Part shown: positions 44,680 to 53,373 of the stretch, piece after piece
Numbering within the stretch: the first letter of the stretch is position 1
Layout of the letters: each line of letters opens with the position of its first letter
Made by a program: the position numbers and the translations under genes
Assembly: GCA_041399155.1 (NCBI GenBank)
Contig: JAWKTI010000001.1
Span: 558,001 to 622,000 of the forward strand
Source: Zavarzinella sp.
GTDB taxonomy: Bacteria; Planctomycetota; Planctomycetia; Gemmatales; Gemmataceae
DNA length: 64,000 nucleotides
Direction of reading: 5' to 3'
Notes under the pieces: model-generated
What the model was told of the DNA's origin: nothing
The model's database searches: none
What the model saw: the letters and a program-made list of their open reading frames with translations, nothing else

Positions 44680-46991
44680 AGTAGTTCCTCAAGCATCTTA
44701 ATAAAATCGTGTTTGTCGGAGATCTGATCCTGAAGGTAATCTGCGATTGCTCCCGGGTGGATCAGGAGAAAATTTTGGTAAACACCCTTCCATAGTTTCT
44801 GTTCTAAGGGATGCTCACTGAGATAACCATCTTCCCATTGACGAGTAATGGAATAACAGACTCTGGGAAGCTCGATAGCAAAAAGTTTCGCCATCATTTT
44901 TATGAGATACGTAGCAACAGTAAATTGAAGGTGTTGTTTGTTGCGTGCAAATTTTTCTTTGATGTATTTCTCTAGATAAAAAACGGCATAATACTCGCCT
45001 CCCTCGATCAAATCGACCATCAGGCGAGTTGCTTTATCAGGAGGTCGTTGAGCTTTTTGTTGGTCTACAAAAATAGTAAACAGAGTTTTGTGAAGTGGCC
45101 CAAAACCTGTGAATGGGCTGGTGGGCTGCTGAAAAAAGTGGCTCAGGATCGGCAACAGCAACACCCATTCATTCCAGAGTAATTTGCTATCATCCAACAA
45201 ATCCTGATAGGATTTTTTCAAAGGATCCAGCGTCTTCTTGGTGACACCCAACACAGCAGAACATGCATATACAGTAAATGCTACCGTAACAGGGTAATCT
45301 GCATACTGCAATCGAATTTCGTTCAGGATCTCATTCGCAGCCGAGATCTCTTTGCTTTTTGTCAAATTGGCAAACTTCATCCCCAACGCTGCTAATTTGA
45401 TGGTGGGAATGTTACTTGATTGATATCGCTCGATGAAATCCTCAACTTCCAGAGGTTTTTTTGATTTTTTCTGCAGTAAAAGTTCTGTCCAGGATAGATG
45501 GTGCCGAACAATCTTCAGAAATTGCGGTTCTGGTGTCAGTGGAATCAACAGATCAAGGATTCCTGGCAACTCAGGCATCCCAAGTTGATTCGCAGTCGCA
45601 CAGCAAAACGACATCAGTTCACGATTATGCGGGAAACGTTTGATTGCTTCCAGACATCGCGCTTTTAGCTGATCTGATTCGGCTTTAGCATTCAGCACAG
45701 GATCTGCAAATCGAAAATTGAAATACCCTTGCCAGACATTCGAACTTTCAGGCGAACAATCGATTGCCCGGGAAATACACGCCAGCTTACTGGTAAGACT
45801 GGCATCATAATTTTCTGACAGTTGAAGGTTCCACTTCGACTTTAACCATTTTTTGGGCAGAAGACTTTTCAGCTCATTCGGGACATCTGGAGTGTGATTC
45901 GGGAAATGCACCGCGATTTCCTGCCATATTCTGGCAAGTGCCTTTGGTAACGCAGGATTATTCTGAAATAGTGGTGTGTTGGGAAGTAATTCCGCATAAG
46001 CAGCGAGATAATGGCATCTCAGAATAGGATACTTTACCTGTAATGAACGCAATCGACAGAAACCCGGGTCGAACTTTGGGAGCGAGAACGTACGCAGATA
46101 CATATCGCACATTTCCGATGAATACCTGATGGGGCATTTGGCCAGATTCCAATAAAAGATCGTGGCACAGGCATCGGTAATCCCCGGGTATGCCGATTCC
46201 AGCTTTTTGGTCAGTCTGCCTGCGATTTCCAAACCACTTTCGTACGACATTTCCTCAAGAAGTTGATTTTCAACTCGAAGCAGTTCTTTCACATCAGGTG
46301 ACGAATTGTTTCGAACACTGGTAGATTGCTTCCCACCAGACATCTGCCGATGAGTTTCGGCAAGCAGTGCGGGAGCAAACCCGGGCTTTAACCGTTTCCA
46401 GTTTTCTTCTGCTCGCTCATCATCGCTATTGGCCCACGCAACCATCCCTCGAATCAGCAATTTCCATGAGAGGTAGGGGGACTTCAATCCAATTCCATCA
46501 AGCTGGCTGATCGCCTCTTGATCGTTTCGACTTTCGTATGCTTTCAATGCCCCCATCACCAGCGAATAGTGCGGGCGCCATTCTTCTGGAAGTTGGGAGG
46601 GATCTCCTTTGCGGATTGCATCGTCTGCCAGAAACACGAGTAATTCCTGATGGAACTCCGGGTGATTGGCTAACATCTTCTGGGCGGCTTCCAACTGTCC
46701 CGCCTGAATCCGCAAGGAAATGATTTCAACTCCCCACTCATCCAAGTTGTAGGGCAACAAATCGACCTGGCGGAAAATCCAGATTAATTGCGCGCTGTTA
46801 TTTAAATGCAGGAGATTGCGGATGATTTTCAGCACTACTTCGCGCAGGTGGGTGTGATTGACAGGGTCGGCATCGATCAGCACAATTTCCTGCGCCAGGT
46901 CATAGGCTGCTTTCCACTGCTTCAAATGTAAGGCCTGGGCGATCTTTTGCTTCAGGATGCTGACTTTCTTCTGTTTTTCCCTGTCTATCAT
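44676..46991 (-). CDS. Large helical-repeat protein of unknown function
   Basis: A 771-residue protein that I do not recognise. The N-terminus (KVSILKQKIAQALHLKQWKAAYDLAQEIVLIDADPVN, then AGQLEAAQKMLANHPEFHQEL) reads like TPR or similar helical repeats, and helical spacing continues throughout. Eighteen codons upstream a GTG (47042) is an alternative start. No membrane segment or signal peptide is seen. It is the first gene of an operon with the J-like and GrpE-like genes, both overlapped, so it probably works with a Hsp70 system, perhaps as a scaffold or client-binding part. Codons are somewhat AT-richer than neighbours. Confidence 0.75.
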   Translation of the reverse strand: MIDREKQKKVSILKQKIAQALHLKQWKAAYDLAQEIVLIDADPVNHTHLREVVLKIIRNLLHLNNSAQLIWIFRQVDLLPYNLDEWGVEIISLRIQAGQLEAAQKMLANHPEFHQELLVFLADDAIRKGDPSQLPEEWRPHYSLVMGALKAYESRNDQEAISQLDGIGLKSPYLSWKLLIRGMVAWANSDDERAEENWKRLKPGFAPALLAETHRQMSGGKQSTSVRNNSSPDVKELLRVENQLLEEMSYESGLEIAGRLTKKLESAYPGITDACATIFYWNLAKCPIRYSSEMCDMYLRTFSLPKFDPGFCRLRSLQVKYPILRCHYLAAYAELLPNTPLFQNNPALPKALARIWQEIAVHFPNHTPDVPNELKSLLPKKWLKSKWNLQLSENYDASLTSKLACISRAIDCSPESSNVWQGYFNFRFADPVLNAKAESDQLKARCLEAIKRFPHNRELMSFCCATANQLGMPELPGILDLLIPLTPEPQFLKIVRHHLSWTELLLQKKSKKPLEVEDFIERYQSSNIPTIKLAALGMKFANLTKSKEISAANEILNEIRLQYADYPVTVAFTVYACSAVLGVTKKTLDPLKKSYQDLLDDSKLLWNEWVLLLPILSHFFQQPTSPFTGFGPLHKTLFTIFVDQQKAQRPPDKATRLMVDLIEGGEYYAVFYLEKYIKEKFARNKQHLQFTVATYLIKMMAKLFAIELPRVCYSITRQWEDGYLSEHPLEQKLWKGVYQNFLLIHPGAIADYLQDQISDKHDFIKMLEELL

Positions 46992-47084
46992 CTGCGTCAC
47001 AGCAATATTCTCAACGGATAAACAAACTCGTTTGGGGATCACTTTCTATGATATTTGACATACTGTATTGACAACTTAAAGACG

Positions 47085-49919
47085 ATGATTGATCCAAAAA
47101 GAGTTCTGCTTTCGCCATATCGGCTGCCTACCCACCATCCGGTTTATCTGAATCAGGATGAAATGGCGTCCTGGTTAAGTGGGCTGGCGGTGCTGTGGCA
47201 TCCGGCAGTTCTCTGGAACTCAAACGCAGCACCGGTGGTAGATTCTGTCTACGATTACGACCCACCGAAACCTGGGCAGATTTACGCTCTGCCGGAATCA
47301 CCATCTCAGTATATGTCGGAAAACTGGCTGGAAACCTGCCTGGAAGTGGGGGCCTTGTCGGTCAAAACGACCGGTTCGCGGGAAGAAGCGTTCCTGGATC
47401 TTCGAACTGCCTTTCAACAATCTGCTGAATCGGTACAAGGCAAGCCATTTTTTGGTCATCCTGAACAGGCAAGGTTGCTTGATCTGCCACACGATCAGGT
47501 GCGACCGTTTTTAGGCCTGGGATTTATGTATCTGGTGATCGATGCACTTTTTGAGGCGATGGACCACCAGAAACTACTGGATTATGAAGGATTCTGGGCG
47601 GATGTGCAGGCTGCGATTCAGGCGTTGATCTCAGAGAATCCCGAACAGGCATGGACTTTCCACCTGGAACAGGCCACCATGCGTTTGATGAGTGCCCGCG
47701 ATGTACTCTATTCGATGCCTATTCTGCTGCTCGATATCTGGCATATTCGCACTTCAGAAGATTGTGCGAATCCTCCTGTGGGCTATCAGTTGTCTCACCC
47801 TACCAACATTCTGGTGAATGGTGCCACGCTGGAACAGCTTGCTACCACCGATCAGGCATGGCTGGAACAGGTGCGTCAACGACTGGATGAAGCGATTCAA
47901 CCACCCACCCTCGAACTGGTTGGTGGGATCTTTACCGAACGACCGGATGCCCTGCTGCCAATCAATTCCGAATTGTGGAACTATCAAACCGGGCGAAAAT
48001 TAGCTGCCGAACTGAATTTAGGCCGAATTGATATCCTGGCACGCACCAGTGCATCGGAACACCCCATGGTGCCTTCACTTGCCCAGTGCACCGGCTACAA
48101 ACGAGTGCTGCTGGTGCCAGCAGAAGATGCGGTAACACCTTCCTTCCGTGCGACCATCATTAATTGGACAGCTCCAGATGGCAAATCGACCGATGCCTTC
48201 TGTCGCAAACCCCTGCCCGCAAACAAAGCGGAATCGTTTTTTAATCTGGTATACCACCTGCACGAATCAATCAGCCAGGATTCTACACCCACGCTGGCCT
48301 TCATCCACAACGATGGGACTGCCCACCCGATTTATGAAGACTGGCTTTCCCTGAGCCAGATTTCACCCGCACTGGGTCAGTGGATGACCTTCTCTGAATA
48401 TTTTGGTAGTGCGATGGCGGGGGATTACATCGGCATCACCAATGCGGATGATTTTTTTGCCGATCACCTGGAAGCCCGTGTCAATACAAAATGTTCCGAC
48501 CCTGTCAGTGCGTTTGCCCGCTTCACCCAATATCGGCGGGAAATTGATATCCGGCAGACTTTTGCCGCCATCCACCGTGCACTGAACCCCACGTGGGGTG
48601 CGGAAGATCACTCCGCGTGGGAAAAGTTGCAGGCTACCGAGAAATCGTTAGAAAGCTCTCATCTGTTGGAAAATGATTCTGTCAACTCCCAATCACACAT
48701 GTACTGGCCGGAGGCACTTGCAAATCGGATTCAGTCCCGTTCGGCCCCCAATACCCCCGGATGGCTGGTGCTCAATCCATGTGCCTTCACAAGGCGGGTG
48801 GCAGTCGACCTGGAGCAGAGTGGCAGGATTCCGCTGGAAGATCCGGTGAAAGCCGTTCAGTGGGACAACGAACGCACTCAAGTGGTTGTGGAAGTTCCCC
48901 CACTTGGTTTTGCCTGGGTTCCCAGGAACGATCAGGCTGTTGCACCGAAACTGCGGATCCGCACGGCAGAAGGAAATCTGGTCAGGAATGAATTTTTCGA
49001 AGCGGAAATTGATCCGGCAACTGGCTGCCTGAAACTGATCCGAGACATCAAAAACAAGATCCCACGGATGGGGATGCAGTTGGTCTATAATCCGGGTAGT
49101 CGATGTGAAGGTCGAGGCGTGCGGATCATCCACCAGGGGACAGCCCTCGGCGAAATTGCGTCTGATGGTGTCATCCTGAACGAGCAGCACGAAGAACTGG
49201 CCCAATTCACATTACATCTGCGTGCGTGGCTGATGCGGCCGCTGCTGGAAATCAGTATCACAATTCGCCCATCGCACCCACCTACGGGTTATCCGTGGCA
49301 TGCTTATTATGGTGCACGCTTCGCCTGGCGAGATGAACATTCTGCCCTGTTTCGTGGCATCAGTGGACTGTCTTTTGCTACTCAGCATTCCCGCCCACAG
49401 ACTCCGGATTTTCTGGAAATTAAATACGGTCGCTCCACCACCACCATTCTGACTGGCGGGCTGCCATTTCTGCAGAAAAACGGTTCACGCATGATGGACC
49501 TGATTCTGATTCCCGAAGGGGAACAGGAAACCCATTTTGAACTTGGGGTGTTGCTGGATCGTGATTATCCCCTGCAGAGTGCGATTGGCTTTACCACTCC
49601 GGTAACCATGATTCCCACAGAAAAAGGCCCACCTCCCACGGGTGCGACAGGCTGGTTGTTCCAGGTGGATTCACCGAATCTGGCAATGCTGAACATGACT
49701 CCCACACCCGATGGCCAACGGGCAATTATTGTGACCTTCCTCGAAACCAGTGGCCTGCACGGTGGTATTGCCTACTTTGCCTGTTTTCGCCCACCTGTCA
49801 GCGCCGTGCTGCTCGATGGTGACGATCAGCCATTTACGGGACTGGAAATCGAAGAGCACCAGGTGAAACTGGAGTTTGCAGGCGGGGAACTCTTCCGCAT
49901 CCGGGTGAATTTTGAATAA
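47085..49919 (+). CDS. Large protein with a GH38-like (alpha-mannosidase) C-terminal half
   Basis: A 944-residue protein; a TTG ten codons upstream is the only other start. The C-terminal half resembles the beta-sandwich region of family 38 glycoside hydrolases: GWLVLNPCAFTRRVAVDL, VEVPPLGFAWVP, VRNEFFEAEIDPATGCLKLI, then ISITIRPSHPPTGYPWHAYYGARF. The N-terminal half holds an expected barrel-like region but the GH38 zinc motif (HxD) was not found, so catalytic status is uncertain. No signal peptide is seen. It is divergent from the helical-repeat gene. Related planctomycete proteins are generally unannotated. Confidence 0.65.
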   Translation: MIDPKRVLLSPYRLPTHHPVYLNQDEMASWLSGLAVLWHPAVLWNSNAAPVVDSVYDYDPPKPGQIYALPESPSQYMSENWLETCLEVGALSVKTTGSREEAFLDLRTAFQQSAESVQGKPFFGHPEQARLLDLPHDQVRPFLGLGFMYLVIDALFEAMDHQKLLDYEGFWADVQAAIQALISENPEQAWTFHLEQATMRLMSARDVLYSMPILLLDIWHIRTSEDCANPPVGYQLSHPTNILVNGATLEQLATTDQAWLEQVRQRLDEAIQPPTLELVGGIFTERPDALLPINSELWNYQTGRKLAAELNLGRIDILARTSASEHPMVPSLAQCTGYKRVLLVPAEDAVTPSFRATIINWTAPDGKSTDAFCRKPLPANKAESFFNLVYHLHESISQDSTPTLAFIHNDGTAHPIYEDWLSLSQISPALGQWMTFSEYFGSAMAGDYIGITNADDFFADHLEARVNTKCSDPVSAFARFTQYRREIDIRQTFAAIHRALNPTWGAEDHSAWEKLQATEKSLESSHLLENDSVNSQSHMYWPEALANRIQSRSAPNTPGWLVLNPCAFTRRVAVDLEQSGRIPLEDPVKAVQWDNERTQVVVEVPPLGFAWVPRNDQAVAPKLRIRTAEGNLVRNEFFEAEIDPATGCLKLIRDIKNKIPRMGMQLVYNPGSRCEGRGVRIIHQGTALGEIASDGVILNEQHEELAQFTLHLRAWLMRPLLEISITIRPSHPPTGYPWHAYYGARFAWRDEHSALFRGISGLSFATQHSRPQTPDFLEIKYGRSTTTILTGGLPFLQKNGSRMMDLILIPEGEQETHFELGVLLDRDYPLQSAIGFTTPVTMIPTEKGPPPTGATGWLFQVDSPNLAMLNMTPTPDGQRAIIVTFLETSGLHGGIAYFACFRPPVSAVLLDGDDQPFTGLEIEEHQVKLEFAGGELFRIRVNFE

Positions 49920-49950
49920 CGACAAACATCCACATCCAAAAAGTTAGTTA

Positions 49951-50056
49951 ATATGTCAAGGATTCGCCATTTGGCGATTCAATGATATGTAAAGTATTCG
50001 CTAGAAATTGGCTGTTTGTTGATATGTAAAGTATTCGCCAGACAATGGCTGATTGT
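49951..50056 (+). repeat. 37-nt direct repeats
   Basis: Two head-to-tail copies of a 37-base unit begin at 49983 and 50020. Both start TGATATGTAAAGTATTCGC and end TTGT or a close form (GGCTGTTTGT and GGCTGATTGT). A third, degenerate copy lies at about 49951 (ATATGTCAAGGATTCGCC), and the start of a fourth (TGATGCATC) follows at 50057. They lie between the GH38-like gene and the sialidase promoter region. They could be regulator sites or remains of an insertion. Confidence 0.6.
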
Positions 50057-50175
50057 TGATGCATCAATCGTTGATCAATCATCCAATCACCACGATACAA
50101 AAAATGAAAACTTGAGATACTCCCGATCCTGATTTCGAGACACACAGCAAGGCATTTAGCAACGAGGTACTCCAC

Positions 50176-52146
50176 ATGCGATATTCGTGTTGTTCCGTTA
50201 TTCTCCTGCTTGCATTGACCACCATTGCGGCTGAACCGAGTCTGGATCAAGTCGATTTGTTTCCTGCTGGACTGAAGGATAACAGGCAATTTCGCATTCC
50301 AGATATCGTCAACACAAAAAAACACACCGTGCAGACCTACTGCGGGGCACGGAACAACGATGAACTGCCTGCCAGCAAAATGTACGCCTGGTACCAACAA
50401 GATGGTGTGAAAGCTCGTGGTGACAAAGTCACGGAGTGGGTGACTACTGTGGGAACACCAACCACCCGCTCTCTCACGCACATTGTGGGCACACCGAGAG
50501 TGGTTCGCGTCAGCACACCCACCGGTGATCAGACCGTTATTCGTTTCGATGGCAAGTCTGCGCTCTGGCAAACGTCCACCTCCTGGGGATCACTATCGAA
50601 CGAACGCACGGTCGTCGCATACCTTCGACTTGCAGCAAAGGCAGATGGATTTCTCTTTGATGGTTCGACCAATACCGGCATGACTCGTGCTCAGATACGC
50701 GATGGCAAGTGGCAGGTTGGCGTTCAGCCACCACCAATCAAGAATGCGGACTTGGCCGATGTGACCACTCACGAGGCAAAAACGAACGAATGGCAGGTTC
50801 ACACATGGACTTTCAAGAAGACCGCGAATGCCACGACCATTTCACATTTCCAGGGCGACAAACTGAAAACCGTAACCACGAAGGCAACGAGTCCACTCAG
50901 TGGGTTTATTCTCGGTACCAATGTCGCCATCAAATCGGGGCTGGAATTCGACATTGCCGAAGCCATTGTCTACGACCGTGTTATTGATGCCGCGGAACTC
51001 AAGGCGGTGTCAACATACCTCAAAAACAAGTGGGGCAATCCGACAGAGCTGCCCGTGGAGAAGCAACCAAAAGCCGAGACGATACCGGATGATCCAAGGT
51101 TGTTTCGAACTGTTATCCGCAAAAATGGCGATGACAATGTCCACACTTACCGCATTCCCGGCTTAGCCACGACACCAAAGGGAACGCTCATTGCGGTGTT
51201 CGATATCCGCCACAAGAACGGCGCTGATTTACCCGGCGATATTGATGTAGGGATGATGCGTTCAACGGACGATGGCAAAACCTGGAGCGAGATGAAGCGG
51301 ATCATGGATTACGATGCGAGTGTGGCCGGTTCCAGGGGGAATGGTGTTGGCGACCCGGCAATTCTCGTTGATCGTAAAACTGGAACGATCTTTGTTGCGG
51401 CACTTTGGTCGAAAGGTAACCGTGCGTGGTTTGGTAGCGGCCCAGGCCTAACACCAGAAGAAACAGGCCAGTTTGTCATTTCTCATAGCACCGACGACGG
51501 TTTGACATGGTCGAAACCGGTCAGCATTACCCCGCAAGTGAAGGACAAGGACTGGTTACTGTGCTTCCAAGGCCCCGGCAACGGCATTCAATTGAATGAT
51601 GGCACACTACTTTTTCCTGCTCAATACAAGGGGAAAGACAAGATTCCGCATTCGTGCTTTGTCGCGAGCACTGACGGTGGCAAGAATTGGACAATTTCGC
51701 CTCCAGCGGTACCTGGGAATCCACCGACCAGCGAAAGCTCGATCGCTCAATTAGCCGATGGTTCACTTCTCTTGTCCATGCGCAATGAAAATCGCGTGGG
51801 GAAACGTGTTTGGGCACGCTGGGAATGGAAGGACACCATCACCAAAGGAAAATGGAGTGATCACTGGCTAGATGTAATCGACCCGACCTGTATGGCAAGC
51901 ATGATCAGCCATCCGCATGGAGAATTGATCCTATCTAACCCGAATAACGCCAAGCAACGCGATCATCTCACTATCCGGACGAGCAAAGACAGCGGCAAAA
52001 CCTGGAGCACCGGCAAACTACTCGATCCTGGTACAGCGATGTATTCGTGCATGACCGTATTGAAAGACGGAAGCGTCGGCATCCTGTATGAGAACGGAGA
52101 AGGCCTCGTGTTTGTCCGCTTTCCACTTGCTTGGCTTTTGGAGTAA
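50176..52146 (+). CDS. nanH: Exported sialidase (exo-alpha-sialidase, GH33-like) with N-terminal LamG-like domain
   Basis: A 656-residue protein with a signal peptide (RYSCCSVILLLALTTIAA). Residues of about 100-290 resemble a concanavalin/LamG lectin domain (VVAYLRLAAKADGFLFDG ... DIAEAIVYDRVIDAAELKAVSTYLKNKWG). The catalytic propeller follows: FRIP-type motif in HTYRIPGLATTPKGTLIAVFDIRH, and four Asp boxes, STDDGKTWS (about 362), STDDGLTWS (438), STDGGKNWT (498) and SKDSGKTWS (601). It would release sialic acids from host or environmental glycans outside the cytoplasm. The next gene, an N-acylglucosamine 2-epimerase, starts three bases after its stop. Confidence 0.88.
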   Translation: MRYSCCSVILLLALTTIAAEPSLDQVDLFPAGLKDNRQFRIPDIVNTKKHTVQTYCGARNNDELPASKMYAWYQQDGVKARGDKVTEWVTTVGTPTTRSLTHIVGTPRVVRVSTPTGDQTVIRFDGKSALWQTSTSWGSLSNERTVVAYLRLAAKADGFLFDGSTNTGMTRAQIRDGKWQVGVQPPPIKNADLADVTTHEAKTNEWQVHTWTFKKTANATTISHFQGDKLKTVTTKATSPLSGFILGTNVAIKSGLEFDIAEAIVYDRVIDAAELKAVSTYLKNKWGNPTELPVEKQPKAETIPDDPRLFRTVIRKNGDDNVHTYRIPGLATTPKGTLIAVFDIRHKNGADLPGDIDVGMMRSTDDGKTWSEMKRIMDYDASVAGSRGNGVGDPAILVDRKTGTIFVAALWSKGNRAWFGSGPGLTPEETGQFVISHSTDDGLTWSKPVSITPQVKDKDWLLCFQGPGNGIQLNDGTLLFPAQYKGKDKIPHSCFVASTDGGKNWTISPPAVPGNPPTSESSIAQLADGSLLLSMRNENRVGKRVWARWEWKDTITKGKWSDHWLDVIDPTCMASMISHPHGELILSNPNNAKQRDHLTIRTSKDSGKTWSTGKLLDPGTAMYSCMTVLKDGSVGILYENGEGLVFVRFPLAWLLE

Positions 52147-52149
52147 AAA

Positions 52150-53373
52150 ATGGACGTGACAACGCCAGAGGGCCATGCAACCTTTGCCCGAACATACAGA
52201 AACGCCCTCCTCAATGATGTGATACCGTTTTGGTTACATTATGGAATGGATCATGAACATGGTGGTTACCTGACAGCTCTCGACCGCGACGGAACAGTGA
52301 TCGACACGGACAAGTCCGTCTGGTTTCAAGGTCGTGGTGCATGGATGTTCTCTACACTTTTCAACACGAGTGAGAAGAAATCTGAATGGCTTGATGCCGC
52401 GAAAAGTGGTATCGATTTTCTGCGCCAGCACGGAGCGTCTCCGACTGGCAAGTTGTATTTCACTGTTACCCGCGACGGGCAGCCACTGCGTCTCAGGCGG
52501 TATGTCTACAGTGAGGCATTTGCAGCCATGGCCAATGCCGCATATGCCAGGGCAACAGGCGATGAGCGAGCTGCAACAGATGCCCAGCATTATTTTGTAA
52601 CCTACCTCGAATATTCATTTGGAAATGGTAAATCTCTTCCCAAGACAGACCCCACGACCCGCCCAACACTCGGTATTGGGCCATACATGTTTTGTCTGGC
52701 AACAGCGCAGGAACTGCGTGCCCACCTGGGCGAAGTGATTACCCTGCAGCGTACCTGCACCGAATGGATCGACTGGAGCATCGAGCAGATCGAAAAGCAT
52801 TTTCTGAAGGTGGAATATGAAGCACTCCTTGAAGTAGTCGGTGCCGATGGTGAAGTGCTGGATCACTTTGATGGCAGACAGTTGAACCCAGGACATGCTC
52901 TGGAATGTGCCTGGTTTATCATGCACGAAGGCAGACACCGCGGAAATCAACATTACATCGAACTTGGCTTGCAGATCCTGGACTGGATGTGGAAGCGGGG
53001 TTGGGACGAGCAATACGGCGGAATTTTTTACTTTCGCGACTTAAAAAACAAGCCTGTGCAGGAATATTGGCACGATATGAAGTTCTGGTGGCCCCACTGT
53101 GAAGCAATCATCGCTACCCTGCTGGCCTGGAAACTGACAGGCCAGCCGCGATACGCGGAATGGCATCGCCAGGTTCATGATTGGAGTTTTCAAAATTTTC
53201 CCGACCCAGAATACGGGGAGTGGTATGGTTATCTCCACCGCGATGGGCGGATATCAACTACTTTAAAAGGCAATATGTGGAAAGGCCCCTACCACCTGCC
53301 AAGAATGTTGTGGTATTGCTGGCAGCTTCTGGAGCCAGCTTCAACCCTGGGAAACACAAAAACTATGGGATAA
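52150..53373 (+). CDS. N-acylglucosamine 2-epimerase
   Basis: A 407-residue (alpha/alpha)6-barrel enzyme of the AGE/renin-binding-protein family: FWLHYGMDHEHGGYLTALDRDGTVIDTDKSVWFQGRGAWMFSTLFN, LNPGHALECAWFIMHEG and EYWHDMKFWWPHCEAIIATLLAWKLTG carry the conserved His and Arg. It interconverts GlcNAc and ManNAc (or related sugars), a step that connects sialic acid breakdown to amino-sugar metabolism. It starts three bases after the sialidase stop, so the pair is an operon. The sialate aldolase and kinases that would complete the route are not in the window. Its 3' end overlaps the convergent WD40 gene by 11 bases. Confidence 0.92.
   Translation: MDVTTPEGHATFARTYRNALLNDVIPFWLHYGMDHEHGGYLTALDRDGTVIDTDKSVWFQGRGAWMFSTLFNTSEKKSEWLDAAKSGIDFLRQHGASPTGKLYFTVTRDGQPLRLRRYVYSEAFAAMANAAYARATGDERAATDAQHYFVTYLEYSFGNGKSLPKTDPTTRPTLGIGPYMFCLATAQELRAHLGEVITLQRTCTEWIDWSIEQIEKHFLKVEYEALLEVVGADGEVLDHFDGRQLNPGHALECAWFIMHEGRHRGNQHYIELGLQILDWMWKRGWDEQYGGIFYFRDLKNKPVQEYWHDMKFWWPHCEAIIATLLAWKLTGQPRYAEWHRQVHDWSFQNFPDPEYGEWYGYLHRDGRISTTLKGNMWKGPYHLPRMLWYCWQLLEPASTLGNTKTMG

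Noticed and set aside
49951..50056. Possible CRISPR array
   Set aside because: The 37-base copies are contiguous with no unique spacers, and no cas genes are present.
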